Below, in pieces: positions 1 through 13,855 of a stretch of 64,000 bases of DNA. Positions within the stretch are counted from its first letter, which is position 1. Each line of letters opens with the position of its first letter. Made by a program: the position numbers and the translations under genes. The DNA is from Roseobacter litoralis Och 149. GTDB taxonomy: Bacteria > Pseudomonadota > Alphaproteobacteria > Rhodobacterales > Rhodobacteraceae. The DNA lies in contig NC_015730.1 of NCBI RefSeq assembly GCF_000154785.2, forward strand, positions 1,612,001 to 1,676,000. The letters run 5' to 3'. Under the pieces are notes generated by a model. The model did no database searches. It saw nothing but the letters and a program-made list of their open reading frames with translations, and was not told the origin of the DNA.

Positions 1-2
1 GG

Positions 3-1091
3 TTCCATCCCGACTGGAACACGCTTGTCTTCAATTACGGGCGTGCCGAAGTCGCAAACTATCTGGCGGCGAACGCGCTTTATTGGCTGCAGGAGCATCA
101 CGTCGATGGCCTGCGTGTCGATGCCGTCGCCTCGATGCTATATCGCGACTATTCCCGCAAGGACGGCGAATGGATTCCGAATAAGGACGGCGGGCGCGAA
201 AACTACGAAGCCATTTCATTTTTGCAAAAGGTGAACACTGAAACCTACGGCGAGGTTTCCGGGATCATGACCATTGCCGAAGAATCCACAGCATTCCCGG
301 GCGTGAGCGCGCCGGTGGACGCGGGGGGCCTCGGCTTTGGGTTCAAGTGGAACATGGGCTGGATGAACGATACGCTGAGTTACATGCAGCAGGATCCGAT
401 CCACCGAAAATACCACCACGACAAGATGACCTTTGGCTTGCACTATGCTTTTTCCGAAAACTTCATCCTGCCGCTCAGTCATGATGAAGTTGTGCATGGC
501 AAAGGTGCTTTGCTGGACAAAATGCCGGGGCAGGGCGATGATAAATTCGCTAACCTGCGCGCCTATTATGGCTTTATGTGGGGGCATCCGGGCAAAAAGC
601 TGCTGTTTATGGGCTGCGAGTTTGCACAGGGCATCGAGTGGAACCACGACAGCAGTCTTGACTGGCATCTGTTGGACCACCCGCAACACCGCGGTATGCG
701 AAATCTTGTGCGTGATCTGAACGCGCTCTACCGGGATAGCGCGGCGCTCTACGCGCTGGATTGTGCGCCACAAGGCTTTGAATGGGTTGACGAAAATAAC
801 GCTGAGGCGTCAGTCTTTGCCTGGCTTCGACATGGTGGGGATGGCGTCGCACCGATGCTGGTGGTGAGCAATTTCACACCGGTTGCGCGATCGAATTATC
901 GTCTCGGCGTCCCAAATGCCGGACGGTGGGTGGAGCGGCTGAATACCAATGCGGATTGCTATGGCGGGACCGGTCTGGGCAATTTGGGTGGGGTGCATAG
1001 CGCAGAGATTGCGGCGGACGGCAAGGCATTTTCGATCGAAGTGGTTCTGCCTCCGCTCACGACACTGTTTTTTCAGTTGGAAGGTATTTGA
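3..1091 (+). CDS. glgB: 1,4-alpha-glucan branching enzyme, C-terminal part (5' truncated by window)
   Basis: GlgB cuts alpha-1,4 chains and rejoins them as alpha-1,6 branches during glycogen synthesis in the cytoplasm. The frame is open from base 3, so the gene starts upstream of the window and only about 362 C-terminal residues are seen. Visible GH13 signatures are the [10 protein letters not shown] nucleophile region (Asp codon at 120-122), the [12 protein letters not shown] acid/base region and the [13 protein letters not shown] segment, followed by the all-beta C-terminal domain. It is the first visible gene of the glg operon; the stop lies 45 bp before glgC. The identification is secure because [11 protein letters not shown] is typical of the GlgB family. 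Confidence 0.97.
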   Translation, partial: FHPDWNTLVFNYGRAEVANYLAANALYWLQEHHVDGLRVDAVASMLYRDYSRKDGEWIPNKDGGRENYEAISFLQKVNTETYGEVSGIMTIAEESTAFPGVSAPVDAGGLGFGFKWNMGWMNDTLSYMQQDPIHRKYHHDKMTFGLHYAFSENFILPLSHDEVVHGKGALLDKMPGQGDDKFANLRAYYGFMWGHPGKKLLFMGCEFAQGIEWNHDSSLDWHLLDHPQHRGMRNLVRDLNALYRDSAALYALDCAPQGFEWVDENNAEASVFAWLRHGGDGVAPMLVVSNFTPVARSNYRLGVPNAGRWVERLNTNADCYGGTGLGNLGGVHSAEIAADGKAFSIEVVLPPLTTLFFQLEGI

Positions 1092-1136
1092 CGACGCCCG
1101 CAAAGAGGCAATTACACTTTAGGGGAGGACGACACG

Positions 1137-2396
1137 ATGAACAGAGAAGAGCAACGATTGGCGCAACAGACCATGGCCTTTGTTCTGGCCGGGGGGCGGG
1201 GCAGCCGCCTTTATGAGCTGACGGACCGGCGCGCCAAGCCTGCGATGTACTTTGGTGGCAAGAGCAGGATCATCGATTTCCCCCTGTCCAATGCCGTGAA
1301 TTCCGGAATCAGGCGGATCGGGGTCGCAACCCAATACAAGGCGCATTCGCTGATCCGACACCTGCAACGGGGCTGGAGTTTCTTTCGCGCGGAACGCAAC
1401 GAGTCGCTCGACATTCTGCCTGCCTCGCAACAGATGAATGATGAAAACTGGTACAAGGGCACGGCCGATGCGGTCGCCCAGAACAAAGACATCATCGAAG
1501 GGTACGGCCCGAAATACATCATCATTCTGGCGGGCGATCACATCTACAAGCAAGACTATGCGGAGATGATCCGCCATCACGTGGACAGCGGTGCCGATGT
1601 CACCGTCGGCTGTATCGAAGTGCCGCGCATGGAAGCCACCGGTTTCGGCGTGATGAAAGTGGACACCGAAGACCGCATTCTCGATTTCGTCGAAAAACCC
1701 AGTGATCCGCCCGCGATGCCAGGACATCCCGACCAGGCTTTGGCCAGCATGGGGATCTATGTCTTTGAAACTGAGTACCTTTTCAAAATCATGGAAGATT
1801 GTGCAGCAACGCCGGGGTATTCCCATGATTTCGGCAGTGATATCATTCCGCTGATTGTGCGAACAGGAAAGGCCGTCGCGCATCCCTTCAGTCGCTCATG
1901 CGTTCTCACGGTAAACGAGGAAGCGCCCTATTGGCGCGATGTTGGCACGGTTGATGCCTTCTGGCAGGCCAACCTTGATCTGACGGATTTCAAACCGGCG
2001 TTGGACCTATACGATACCGAATGGCCGATCTGGACCTATTCGGAACTCACCGCGCCGGCAAAATTCATCCATAACGAAGAGGGGCGCAGGGGATCTGCGG
2101 TGTCTTCCATGGTCTCTGGCGGGTGTATCATCTCTGGGTCCAGTCTTGAGCGCTGCTTGCTCTTCACCGGCGTGCGCACGCATTCGTTTTCGCAACTGCA
2201 AGGGGTGGTGAGCATGCCCTATGCGGTGATCAATCGCAATGCACGTCTGACCAATGTGGTTGTGGATCGGGGTGTGATCATTCCACAAGGGCTGGTCGTG
2301 GGTGAAGACGCAGCCCTTGATGCAGAGCGGTTTCGGCGCACTGAAAGTGGCGTCTGCCTGATTACGCAACCGATGATCGACAAGCTGGATATGTAA
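1137..2396 (+). CDS. glgC: Glucose-1-phosphate adenylyltransferase (ADP-glucose pyrophosphorylase)
   Basis: Makes ADP-glucose from glucose-1-phosphate and ATP, the committed and allosterically controlled step of bacterial glycogen synthesis. The 419 residues match the usual bacterial length. The nucleotidyltransferase loop GGRGSRL is at residues 19-25, followed by [24 protein letters not shown] near residue 185 belongs to the sugar-phosphate site, and the C-terminus is a left-handed beta-helix domain. A GGGGAGGA ribosome-binding site lies just upstream of the ATG. glgA follows after a single base, so the two are probably translationally coupled. Confidence 0.97.
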   Translation: MNREEQRLAQQTMAFVLAGGRGSRLYELTDRRAKPAMYFGGKSRIIDFPLSNAVNSGIRRIGVATQYKAHSLIRHLQRGWSFFRAERNESLDILPASQQMNDENWYKGTADAVAQNKDIIEGYGPKYIIILAGDHIYKQDYAEMIRHHVDSGADVTVGCIEVPRMEATGFGVMKVDTEDRILDFVEKPSDPPAMPGHPDQALASMGIYVFETEYLFKIMEDCAATPGYSHDFGSDIIPLIVRTGKAVAHPFSRSCVLTVNEEAPYWRDVGTVDAFWQANLDLTDFKPALDLYDTEWPIWTYSELTAPAKFIHNEEGRRGSAVSSMVSGGCIISGSSLERCLLFTGVRTHSFSQLQGVVSMPYAVINRNARLTNVVVDRGVIIPQGLVVGEDAALDAERFRRTESGVCLITQPMIDKLDM

Positions 2397-2397
2397 C

Positions 2398-3837
2398 GTG
2401 AAAGTACTTTTTGTGGCGTCGGAATGTGCGCCGTTTGTCAAAACGGGCGGTCTGGCGGATGTGATCGGCGCGGTTCCCAAAGCGCTTGCGCATCTGGGGG
2501 TTGAGGCGCGCGTGATGCTGCCGCTTTATCCGGCTTTGAAGAAAATGTCAGTTAAAGGCCAGACGGTGTGGAAAACGCCTGACCTGCACGGGGGCAAGGC
2601 GCGTCTCATCCACCTTGTGGCGGAGGGACTTGATTTGCTGCTCCTTGATGCGCCGCATCTTTTTGATCGGGGCGGTAGTATCTATCAGAATGCGGATGGT
2701 GAGGATTGGCCCGATAATGCTCTTCGTTTCGGGGCGTTATCTTATGTCGCCGCAGAAGTTGCGGCAAACGGCGTCGCAGGCTGGCAGCCGGATATCGTGC
2801 ATGCGCATGACTGGCAGGCGGGACTGGTCCCGGCCTATCTGCATCAGATGAACGCGCCAACGCCGCCCTGCGTGTTGACGATCCACAACATCGCGTTTCA
2901 GGGGCTTTTTGCAGCCGATCTGATGGAACCCCTCGGGCTGGATGATGCGCTTTATACCCAGGACGGGGTCGAGTTTTACGGCAACTTGGGGTTCTTGAAA
3001 GCTGGCGTTGCATTAGCCGACAAGATCACGACCGTCAGCCCCACCTACGCGCGCGAGATCATGCATCCGGAATTTGGCATGGGCCTTGAGGGGTTGCTGA
3101 GCGCGCGGGCGCGTGATGTCAGCGGCATTCTGAACGGTATCGACCTTGATGTCTGGAACCCGGAAACTGACCCGGTGTTGCCCACCCCGTATTCGGTCAA
3201 GCGTCTGAAACCAAAGCAGCAAAGCCACAAAGCGGTGATTGAGCGGTTCGGGCTGACACCGCCTGAGAATGCGCCGCTGTTTTGTGTGATCAGCCGGTTG
3301 ACCACGCAGAAAGGCGTCGACGTGCTTCTCGATGTGTTGCCCGGCCTTGTGGCGCGTGGCGCGCGGCTTGCGGTGCTGGGCAGTGGGGATCGCGACCTTG
3401 AGGCGGGCTTTGTCGCCGCCGCGCATCGCTTTCCGGGGGCTGTTGGGGTGATCATCGGATATGACGAGGATTTGTCCCATTTGATGCAGGGGGGCAGTGA
3501 CGCGATCCTGATCCCGTCGCGGTTTGAGCCATGTGGCCTCACGCAGCTTTACGGGTTGCGCTATGGCACAGTGCCGGTCGTGGCGCGCACCGGCGGGCTG
3601 GCCGACACCATCGTCGACGCAAACGAAGCCGCTCTTGCTGCGAATTGTGCGACGGGTGTGCAATTTGCGCCGGTGACACCGTCCGCGCTGTCCCATGCCA
3701 TCGACCACTGTTGCGATCTTTTCGAGCAGCCGAAAATCTGGTCCGGGATGATGCGCCGCGCAATGCGCCACCCCGTCGGCTGGGAGACTTCCTCCAAAGC
3801 CTATCTTGAGGTTTACGACAGCCTTCTGGGCGGATAA
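2398..3837 (+). CDS. glgA: Glycogen synthase (ADP-glucose type, GT5)
   Basis: Transfers glucose from ADP-glucose to the non-reducing end of an alpha-1,4-glucan. The start is GTG, one base after the glgC stop. The protein has 479 residues, standard for GT5. The ADP-glucose binding motif KTGGLADV spans residues 15-22. The C-terminal GT-B domain carries PSRFEPCGL with the conserved Glu, then YGTVPVVARTGGL. Position between glgC and glgX is the usual glycogen operon order. Confidence 0.97.
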   Translation: MKVLFVASECAPFVKTGGLADVIGAVPKALAHLGVEARVMLPLYPALKKMSVKGQTVWKTPDLHGGKARLIHLVAEGLDLLLLDAPHLFDRGGSIYQNADGEDWPDNALRFGALSYVAAEVAANGVAGWQPDIVHAHDWQAGLVPAYLHQMNAPTPPCVLTIHNIAFQGLFAADLMEPLGLDDALYTQDGVEFYGNLGFLKAGVALADKITTVSPTYAREIMHPEFGMGLEGLLSARARDVSGILNGIDLDVWNPETDPVLPTPYSVKRLKPKQQSHKAVIERFGLTPPENAPLFCVISRLTTQKGVDVLLDVLPGLVARGARLAVLGSGDRDLEAGFVAAAHRFPGAVGVIIGYDEDLSHLMQGGSDAILIPSRFEPCGLTQLYGLRYGTVPVVARTGGLADTIVDANEAALAANCATGVQFAPVTPSALSHAIDHCCDLFEQPKIWSGMMRRAMRHPVGWETSSKAYLEVYDSLLGG

Positions 3838-3846
3838 CCCAACCTC

Positions 3847-5932
3847 ATGGAATATCAGATCACATCCGGGAGCCCGCTGCGCATGGGCGCGCATCATGAT
3901 GGGCGTGGCGTGAATTTTGCCGTGTTCTCGGCGCATGCCAGTCAGATTGATCTGTGTTTGTTTTCGCCAGACGGATGCACGCAGGTCGCGCGCCTGCCTT
4001 TGCCGGAACGCAGTGGCGATATCTGGCACGGTTATCTGCAGGGACTGCCGCTTGGTACTGTCTACGGATACCGCGCCCATGGGGTCTATGAGCCCGAGCA
4101 GGGGCACCGGTTTAACCCCAATAAACTCTTACTGGATCCCTATACCCGGCAGCTGTGCGGCGCGTTTGCCGATAATCCTGCGAAGCTTGGCTATGTCGAA
4201 GGGGACGCCGCGGAAGATCTGTCTTTTGATCCGCGCGATTCCGCGCCCTATGTTGCCAAGTCGGTTGTCAGCGACCCCGCGCTTTTTACGAAAATTACCG
4301 ATCAGCCACAGACGCCTTGGGAAGACACGTTGATCTACGAAGCGCATGTCAAAGGTCTGACGGCACAAAACGACCGCATTCCCGCTGCTACCCGTGGCAC
4401 ATACGAAGCGCTGGCCAGTGATGAAATGCTGGACCACTTCAAGCAGCTAAGCGTCACAGCGCTTGAACTTCTGCCGGTACATGCCTTTCTGAACGATAGT
4501 TTTCTACTTAAGAAAGGTCTCACAAACTACTGGGGTTACAATACAATTGGATTTTTTGCACCTGAGCCGCGGTATTTCGGACCCGAAGGGATCGCAGGTT
4601 TTCAGCGGATGGTGCGCCGACTGCATTCTGCCAGGATCGAGGTCATTCTGGATGTGGTCTATAATCACACGGCCGAGGGCGATCAGCGCGGCCCGACGCT
4701 GAGTTTTCGAGGTCTCGATAATGCCTCCTACTATCGGTTGACCGATGAGGACGCGCGATATTACGTGAATGACACGGGTACGGGCAACACGCTGAATGTC
4801 GCGCACCCTCAGGTGCTGCGCATGGTGCTCGACAGCCTGCGCTTCTGGGTCGAGCACATGGGCGTCGACGGATTTCGTTTCGATCTGGCAACAACGCTGG
4901 CGCGCGAAGCGGATGGGTTTGACCCGCAGGGTGGGTTCATGGATGCGCTGCGTCAGGACCCTGTGCTGGCCGGGGTCAAACTGATCGCGGAACCTTGGGA
5001 CATCGGACCCGGCGGATACCAGTTGGGGGCATACCCGCCCGAATTTGCCGAATGGAACGACGCGTATCGCGATACGGTTCGCCGCTTCTGGAAAGGCGAC
5101 AGCCACAGCGCGCAGGACCTTGCCGCGCGGTTGCTGGGCTCTGCTGAAGTGTTTGATCACCGTGGGCGGCGTGCGTGGTCGTCGGTGAACTTCATCGCAG
5201 CGCATGACGGGTTCACGCTGGCGGATACAACGAGTTATGCCAAGCGGCACAATCAGGCAAACCGCGAGGGAAACCGAGACGGACATCATACCAATCATTC
5301 GGACCCTTGTGGCGTGGAAGGGCCCACATCTGACCCGGATATTCTGGCCAGACGTGCAAGACGGCAACGCAACATGCTTGCCACGATGTTTTTGTCACAA
5401 GGCACCCCGATGCTGCTTGCGGGCGATGAGATGGGCAACGGGCAGGCGGGCAACAACAATGCCTATTGTCAGGACAATGCCATCGGATGGGTCGACTGGC
5501 AGGCAGATCAATCCGGCCTTGCCCACTTTGTAAAAGAGCTTTCCGCGTTCAGGGCCGCCCATCCGGTGCTGCGCCAGACGCGGTTTCTGCACGGGGCAAT
5601 GCGTGTCAGCGATGGGCTGCCCGATGTGGCGTGGTTTGATGTCTCGGGCGCTGCCCCTGACTGGCATGACCCGGGGTTATCGACGTTTTGTCTGATGTTG
5701 CGCGGGTCCGCGGATGCGGTGGTTAATACGGTCCATGATGATGCGGTGCTGGTGATCATAAACCGCGCGCCCGAGGCTGTGAAACTCAGGCTGCCAGACA
5801 CGCCAGACGCGCAGGGCTGGAAGGTCGGGCTTCGAACCGGGGCCGCATCCAGCGTCGCCAAAGTCGAAGCGGAATTCCTGGTCGAGGCCGAAGAAGTTGT
5901 CGCCCTGACGCTCGCGCCTGTGGATAACGCGC

Positions 5933-5943
<11 letters not shown>
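3847..5943 (+). CDS. glgX: Glycogen debranching enzyme (isoamylase type)
   Basis: Hydrolyses alpha-1,6 branches, mainly of phosphorylase-trimmed limit dextrin. The 698-residue protein has an N-terminal CBM48 domain (RGVNFAVFSAHASQIDLCLF near residue 20), then a GH13 barrel with DVVYNHTAEGD, the nucleophile Asp346 in VDGFRFDLAT, acid/base Glu382 in LIAEPWDIG, and AAHDGFTL. No clear Shine-Dalgarno precedes the ATG, which lies 9 bp after glgA, so translation may be coupled. It overlaps malQ by 11 bp. Confidence 0.96.
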
Positions 5944-9561
<3,618 letters not shown>

Positions 9562-9576
9562 AGTCACTGCCGCGTG

Positions 9577-11487
9577 CTAAATCGCAACCCAAGCCACACC
9601 AGCGGCGGGCAGGGTCAGGCCATCAAACTCACAGGGTGCATCGCCGTAGTTGAAATAGAAACGGTGCGTTTTGGTCTCTCGGCAGCGCAGGCCTTCGGGC
9701 ATTTGCCGTGTTTCTATCCCGCAGCGGGCGGCGGCATCGGCGATCAGATGATCCCAGAGCGCTGCATCCGGCCAACCGCCCAGATACGAAAGCGCCCCGC
9801 TTGAGACCACCAATGCGGCCCCATCCGCATCCTGCAGGGTTACCTGCGCAGACCCCTCCAAGGTCTCAACCCAATGCTGCATAACACCGATCCCCGGAAC
9901 GGTGCGGTGCGCGCCAGGTGACAGGCTTTCCACCCGTGTCACGGTCACATCCAGGCCCGGCAGACCGGGGCCCATTGGGGTCGGTATCGTCAGCTCTTCT
10001 GTAACGCAATTGCTGCGCGGCCCAACAAGGGCGGTCGTCTGGCCAAGCGCATGGCGCAGACTGTCGGGCAGTGTGGCGAGGCCAGGCACCAGCACCAGCC
10101 TGTACCCGGACAGATCAGATGTGGTGGACGGCAGGATATCGACCGACAACCCGCGCTTGCGCAGCGCACGATAGGCATCGAGCATCAGTCCAAAATATGT
10201 GAACCCGGCGCCTTGTGGCAGCGTGGCCCACGCCCATTCTGATGGATAATCAAAGATCAGAGCGACCTGCGCTTGCTGCACAGATACCTCAGGCATTGCG
10301 CTGATTTCTGTTGCGACGGCTTCTGCCTCGGCCAGCCCGGGGGCGGCCGCATCGTCAGGCCGCAGCAGTCCAGAGTGCATCTGTTCCTGCGCAAACGGGG
10401 CTTGTCGCCATCGAAAATAACTGACCACTTCTGCCCCATGGGCAAAGGCCTCCCACGTCCAGAGCCGGACCATGCCGGGCAGCGGGGCAGGGTTGTGCGG
10501 TGCCCAGTTGACGGGCCCCGGCTGCTGCTCCATCACCCACCAGCGGCCGTTCTTGCCGACCGCCCGGTACAGGTCGTGGTGAAAGGCCTGCATATCCGGA
10601 TCACCCTGCTGCAAATAGCGGGATTTATGCGCCGGCGTCGCCTCCAGCCGGTCAGAGAGAAACCCGATCGGATAGCTGTCCCAACTTGCGATTTCAATCG
10701 AGCGTCCGACCTCGAAATGGTCAAAATCCAGCACCCGGCCCATGTAGTTGTGGATCAGCGGCGCATCGGTATGGGCGCGCAGGGCGTCGACCTGTGCCAT
10801 GTGATAGGCAACCACCTGATCGGAACTGAAACGGCGAAAGGCCAGCGCGTGGCTTGGGTTGGGTTCTGTGACCGTCAGGTTGGGCAAATCCACCTGCGCA
10901 AAACTTTCGTATTCCATCGACCAGAACACATTGCCCCAAGCGGTGTTCAGCGCGTCGATCGTACCATAGCGCGTGGCGAGCCAGTCCTGAAAGGCGAGGC
11001 GCGCGGCCTCCGAATAGGACAGAACGGTGTCGTGGCAGCCGTATTCGTTATCCAACTGCCATGCGTGAATGTGCGGATCTTGTCCGTATCTTCGTCCCAA
11101 AACATCAGCAATCGCGGCGGAGGCTTTGCGATAGCCTGCATGGCTAAAGCAATAGTGCCGCCGTGAGCCGAAATTGCGCGTTCGCCCCAGTGCATCGACG
11201 GCCAGCATGTCCGGAAACCGATCCAGCATCCAGCGTGGCGGGGTACAGGTCGGTGTGCCCAACACGATTTTCAGGCCAGCACTGGCCAAAACATCGATCG
11301 CCCGGTCCAGCCAGTCAAAGGTGAAACGCCCCGGCTCCGGTTCCATCCGGCTCCATGCGAATTCGCCTATGCGGACCCATGTGATGCCTGCCGATACCAT
11401 GCGTGCGGCGTCTTTGGCCCACATGTCTTCGGGCCAGTGTTCAGGGTAATAGCAGACGCCAAGGGCGCGTTTCAGCGGCGCGCTCAT
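9577..11487 (-). CDS. Beta-galactosidase, GH42
   Basis: Hydrolyses terminal beta-galactosides to release galactose, probably in the cytoplasm as no signal peptide is seen. The 636 residues fit GH42, which starts with a pattern like GVCYYPEHWPEDMW. The acid/base is Glu148 in QLDNEYG and the nucleophile Glu320 in WWVMEQQPGPVNW; the trimerisation and C-terminal beta domains follow. It is the last gene of the minus-strand galactoside operon, with its ATG overlapping the stop of the SMP-30 gene (ATGA). Natural substrates could be algal galactans or galactolipid-derived sugars; the sequence does not decide. Confidence 0.93.
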   Translation of the reverse strand: MSAPLKRALGVCYYPEHWPEDMWAKDAARMVSAGITWVRIGEFAWSRMEPEPGRFTFDWLDRAIDVLASAGLKIVLGTPTCTPPRWMLDRFPDMLAVDALGRTRNFGSRRHYCFSHAGYRKASAAIADVLGRRYGQDPHIHAWQLDNEYGCHDTVLSYSEAARLAFQDWLATRYGTIDALNTAWGNVFWSMEYESFAQVDLPNLTVTEPNPSHALAFRRFSSDQVVAYHMAQVDALRAHTDAPLIHNYMGRVLDFDHFEVGRSIEIASWDSYPIGFLSDRLEATPAHKSRYLQQGDPDMQAFHHDLYRAVGKNGRWWVMEQQPGPVNWAPHNPAPLPGMVRLWTWEAFAHGAEVVSYFRWRQAPFAQEQMHSGLLRPDDAAAPGLAEAEAVATEISAMPEVSVQQAQVALIFDYPSEWAWATLPQGAGFTYFGLMLDAYRALRKRGLSVDILPSTTSDLSGYRLVLVPGLATLPDSLRHALGQTTALVGPRSNCVTEELTIPTPMGPGLPGLDVTVTRVESLSPGAHRTVPGIGVMQHWVETLEGSAQVTLQDADGAALVVSSGALSYLGGWPDAALWDHLIADAAARCGIETRQMPEGLRCRETKTHRFYFNYGDAPCEFDGLTLPAAGVAWVAI

Positions 11488-12344
11488 AATATGACCTGCG
11501 GTTCCGGCAGGCCTGCGCCGACCCCGTTTATGGCAAAAGTCATACCATGCTGGGTCGACTTTCCATCTGATGTCTCAGGCAGGCCATTGGCCGATGAAGT
11601 GACAAAGAGAGTATCCATGTTATCTCCGCCGAAGGCCGGGCAGGTCACGTTTTGCGCTGGCAGTGAAATGCTGCGTTCAAGCTGTCCCTGCGCGTTGAAA
11701 CACATCACTTTGCCGGCCCCCCACATGGCAATCCAAATACGGCCCGCTGCATCCATCTGCGCGCCGTCCGGGTTCAGCCCGTCCTGCGTCAGGTCAAGAA
11801 ACACAGATACCTCACCTTGTGGCCAGCCATCGCTATCCAGCTGCGTTCTCATCACCTTCTGCGTCGCGGTATCGGTGAAATAGGCGCAGCTTTTGTCCGG
11901 CGCGAAACAGATCGCATTCGGGATTGTGATCTGGCCGAACAGCCTGCGCAGCGATCCTTTGAAATACCGATAGATTGCGCCGGCTTCATATTGTGCATCA
12001 CGCCCCATGGTGCTGATCCAGAACCCTCCCCATGGGTCAGCGCGCCCGTCGTTGGGTCGCGTCTCCGTGCGGTCCTGTTCAAGGGGGGCGATCAGGCGGC
12101 GCTGTTGCGTGCGCAGATCAAACTGCCACAAACCCGTTGCAGAGGCGACAAGAAGTGTCTTGTCATCTACCCAACCAGCCGCTGACACGGTTTCGTCAAA
12201 GAGCCAGTGCCGCAGGCCAGTTTCGTCCCTGCTCAGAAGCGCGTTTTCCAGAATATCAAACCAAAACAACTGACGGCGCTGTGGATGCCAGAGTGCCCCT
12301 TCGCCGAGCGTGCAGACGCGGGCATCATGGACCTGCGCCGTCAT
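11484..12344 (-). CDS. SMP-30/gluconolaconase-family sugar lactonase
   Basis: Most likely opens D-galactono-1,4-lactone to D-galactonate, the second step of oxidative galactose catabolism; the substrate is inferred from its neighbours. The 286-residue protein has the SMP-30 six-bladed propeller pattern: metal-ligand Glu15 in LGEGALWHP, NDGRADPWGGFWISTM, FAPDKSCAYFTDT and GLNPDGAQMDAAGRIWIAMW. No signal peptide is present, so it acts in the cytoplasm. It overlaps the aldolase gene upstream and the beta-galactosidase gene downstream by four bases each. Confidence 0.88.
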   Translation of the reverse strand: MTAQVHDARVCTLGEGALWHPQRRQLFWFDILENALLSRDETGLRHWLFDETVSAAGWVDDKTLLVASATGLWQFDLRTQQRRLIAPLEQDRTETRPNDGRADPWGGFWISTMGRDAQYEAGAIYRYFKGSLRRLFGQITIPNAICFAPDKSCAYFTDTATQKVMRTQLDSDGWPQGEVSVFLDLTQDGLNPDGAQMDAAGRIWIAMWGAGKVMCFNAQGQLERSISLPAQNVTCPAFGGDNMDTLFVTSSANGLPETSDGKSTQHGMTFAINGVGAGLPEPQVIL

Positions 12345-12946
12345 GCAACGGCTTCCCGATAGGCGGAGACGATACCGCGGGCATTTTCTGCAACCTGTTG
12401 CGCGCTCATCCCGGGCTTGAACAGGGCAGATCCCAGTCCGAACCCATCCGCGCTCGCGTCGATCCAGGTTTGAAAGTTTTCAGGACCCGCACCACCGACA
12501 GCATAAACGAGAGTTCCCGCAGGCAGAATTGCACGCATGGCGGCCAACCCTGACGGGCCGGCCATCGCACCGGGAAAGAGTTTCAGCCCATCTGCCCCAG
12601 CCTTGAGCGCTGAAAAGGCTTCGGTGGGGGTGAATATGCCGGGCCAGCTTTGCATGTCCCGTGCTTTGGTGGCTCTGATCACATCGGGGTCACAATTGGG
12701 CGATACAATCAGTTTGCCCCCTGCATCTGCCACCGCCGCGACGTGTTCGGTGTCCAAAACAGTGCCGGCACCTATCAACGCGGCATCGCTCAATTCCCGC
12801 GCCAGACGGGTGATGCTTTCCAACGGGTCGGGCGAGTTCAGGGGCACTTCGATCTGTGTGATCCCGACATCGACTAAGGCATGGGCGACGCTGCAAACCT
12901 CATCGGGGGTCACACCGCGCAGAATGGCAATAAGAGGCAAGGTCAT
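12341..12946 (-). CDS. dgoA: 2-dehydro-3-deoxy-6-phosphogalactonate aldolase
   Basis: Cleaves 2-keto-3-deoxy-6-phosphogalactonate to pyruvate and glyceraldehyde-3-phosphate, the last step of the De Ley-Doudoroff pathway. The chosen ATG gives 201 residues (MTLPLIAILRG), and this ATG overlaps the kinase stop. A longer in-frame opening upstream lies within the kinase gene and is not credible. The class I aldolase fold of the KDPG/KDPGal family is seen: Glu33 in QIEVPLNSPDP, the SPNCDPDVI segment, and the Schiff-base Lys122 in GLKLFPGA. Confidence 0.92.
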   Translation of the reverse strand: MTLPLIAILRGVTPDEVCSVAHALVDVGITQIEVPLNSPDPLESITRLARELSDAALIGAGTVLDTEHVAAVADAGGKLIVSPNCDPDVIRATKARDMQSWPGIFTPTEAFSALKAGADGLKLFPGAMAGPSGLAAMRAILPAGTLVYAVGGAGPENFQTWIDASADGFGLGSALFKPGMSAQQVAENARGIVSAYREAVA

Positions 12947-13848
12947 GTGCAGGCTTTCAGTTGTCGGTGTGCGGCCGTTAACCCGGCCAGAGTGGCACGT
13001 TCCGCATCGACCATGGTTGCGGGCACGCCCTGTGCGCTCAGCGCTGTCTGATAGGCGTGCGCCTGCGGGTTCATGCCCAGAATTGCCAGATTTTGTCCCA
13101 GCCAATAAGGGCGTGTGGCGGCGATTTCCATGCCGATCAGATATCCCGACAATGTCGCACGGGCGTTGTCCGGCGCGGTCAGGCTCAGCAAGTCACCCGC
13201 CCGCAGCGCAAAGAGCTTGGCAGCCACGCGTTCGGGACGGCTCAGGCTGTCGGCGACGGCGTCCTGAAACACGGCCTCATCCCATGTGTCTGGCGCGACC
13301 GAGTGACGCAAAACCGAAACCTCGCTGAGCAGGGCAAAGATCTCGCCCGTCATAAAGGTCTGAAAACTCACGACTTCACTGGCACTCAGATGCACCCATT
13401 TGGTATGCGTGCCCGGCATGCACAACACGCCGTCCCATTGCGGGTTGAGGCTGAGAAACCCCGCGATTTGCGTTTCTTCACCGCGCATCACGTCAGGGGG
13501 CGCGTTTTGGGACAGGCCTGATACGATATGAACGCGCTGACCGGTGTGCATCGTGATTTGCGTCAGCCCGTCGGCAATGGGCGCGCAAGGCACTGCGCGA
13601 TAGGGGGCTTCTGCCCAGCCTTGCCGCGACCCGACCATGCCACAGGCGATGATGGCACCCAAGCCATCATGTATCCAAGGGTCGATCAGTGTGCGCAGCG
13701 CCGGTTCAAAGCCTGTCGGTTCGAGCTTGCTCATCCCGGCATCCGAAGCTGCGCGCGCCAGAACCGTAGCCCCCTGCATCGCAAAGGCGCGCAGGTTCGA
13801 CGTGCCCCAATCCAGCGCGATCCACTCTGGTGTGCATGTCCCGCTCAT
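12943..13848 (-). CDS. dgoK: 2-dehydro-3-deoxygalactonokinase
   Basis: Phosphorylates 2-keto-3-deoxygalactonate with ATP to supply the following aldolase. The 301-residue protein has the DgoK family pattern: N-terminal IALDWGTSNLRAFAM, AIIACGMVGSRQGWAEAPY, and LCMPGTHTKWVHL in the middle. It lies 7 bp after the SDR gene and overlaps dgoA by four bases, so the steps are co-translated. No unusual features were seen. Confidence 0.93.
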   Translation of the reverse strand: MSGTCTPEWIALDWGTSNLRAFAMQGATVLARAASDAGMSKLEPTGFEPALRTLIDPWIHDGLGAIIACGMVGSRQGWAEAPYRAVPCAPIADGLTQITMHTGQRVHIVSGLSQNAPPDVMRGEETQIAGFLSLNPQWDGVLCMPGTHTKWVHLSASEVVSFQTFMTGEIFALLSEVSVLRHSVAPDTWDEAVFQDAVADSLSRPERVAAKLFALRAGDLLSLTAPDNARATLSGYLIGMEIAATRPYWLGQNLAILGMNPQAHAYQTALSAQGVPATMVDAERATLAGLTAAHRQLKACT

Positions 13849-13855
13849 TGTGCAC

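Noticed and set aside
12947..13105. N-terminal extension of the aldolase into the kinase gene
   Set aside because: The family starts at MTLPLIAILRG and the ATG overlaps the kinase stop.
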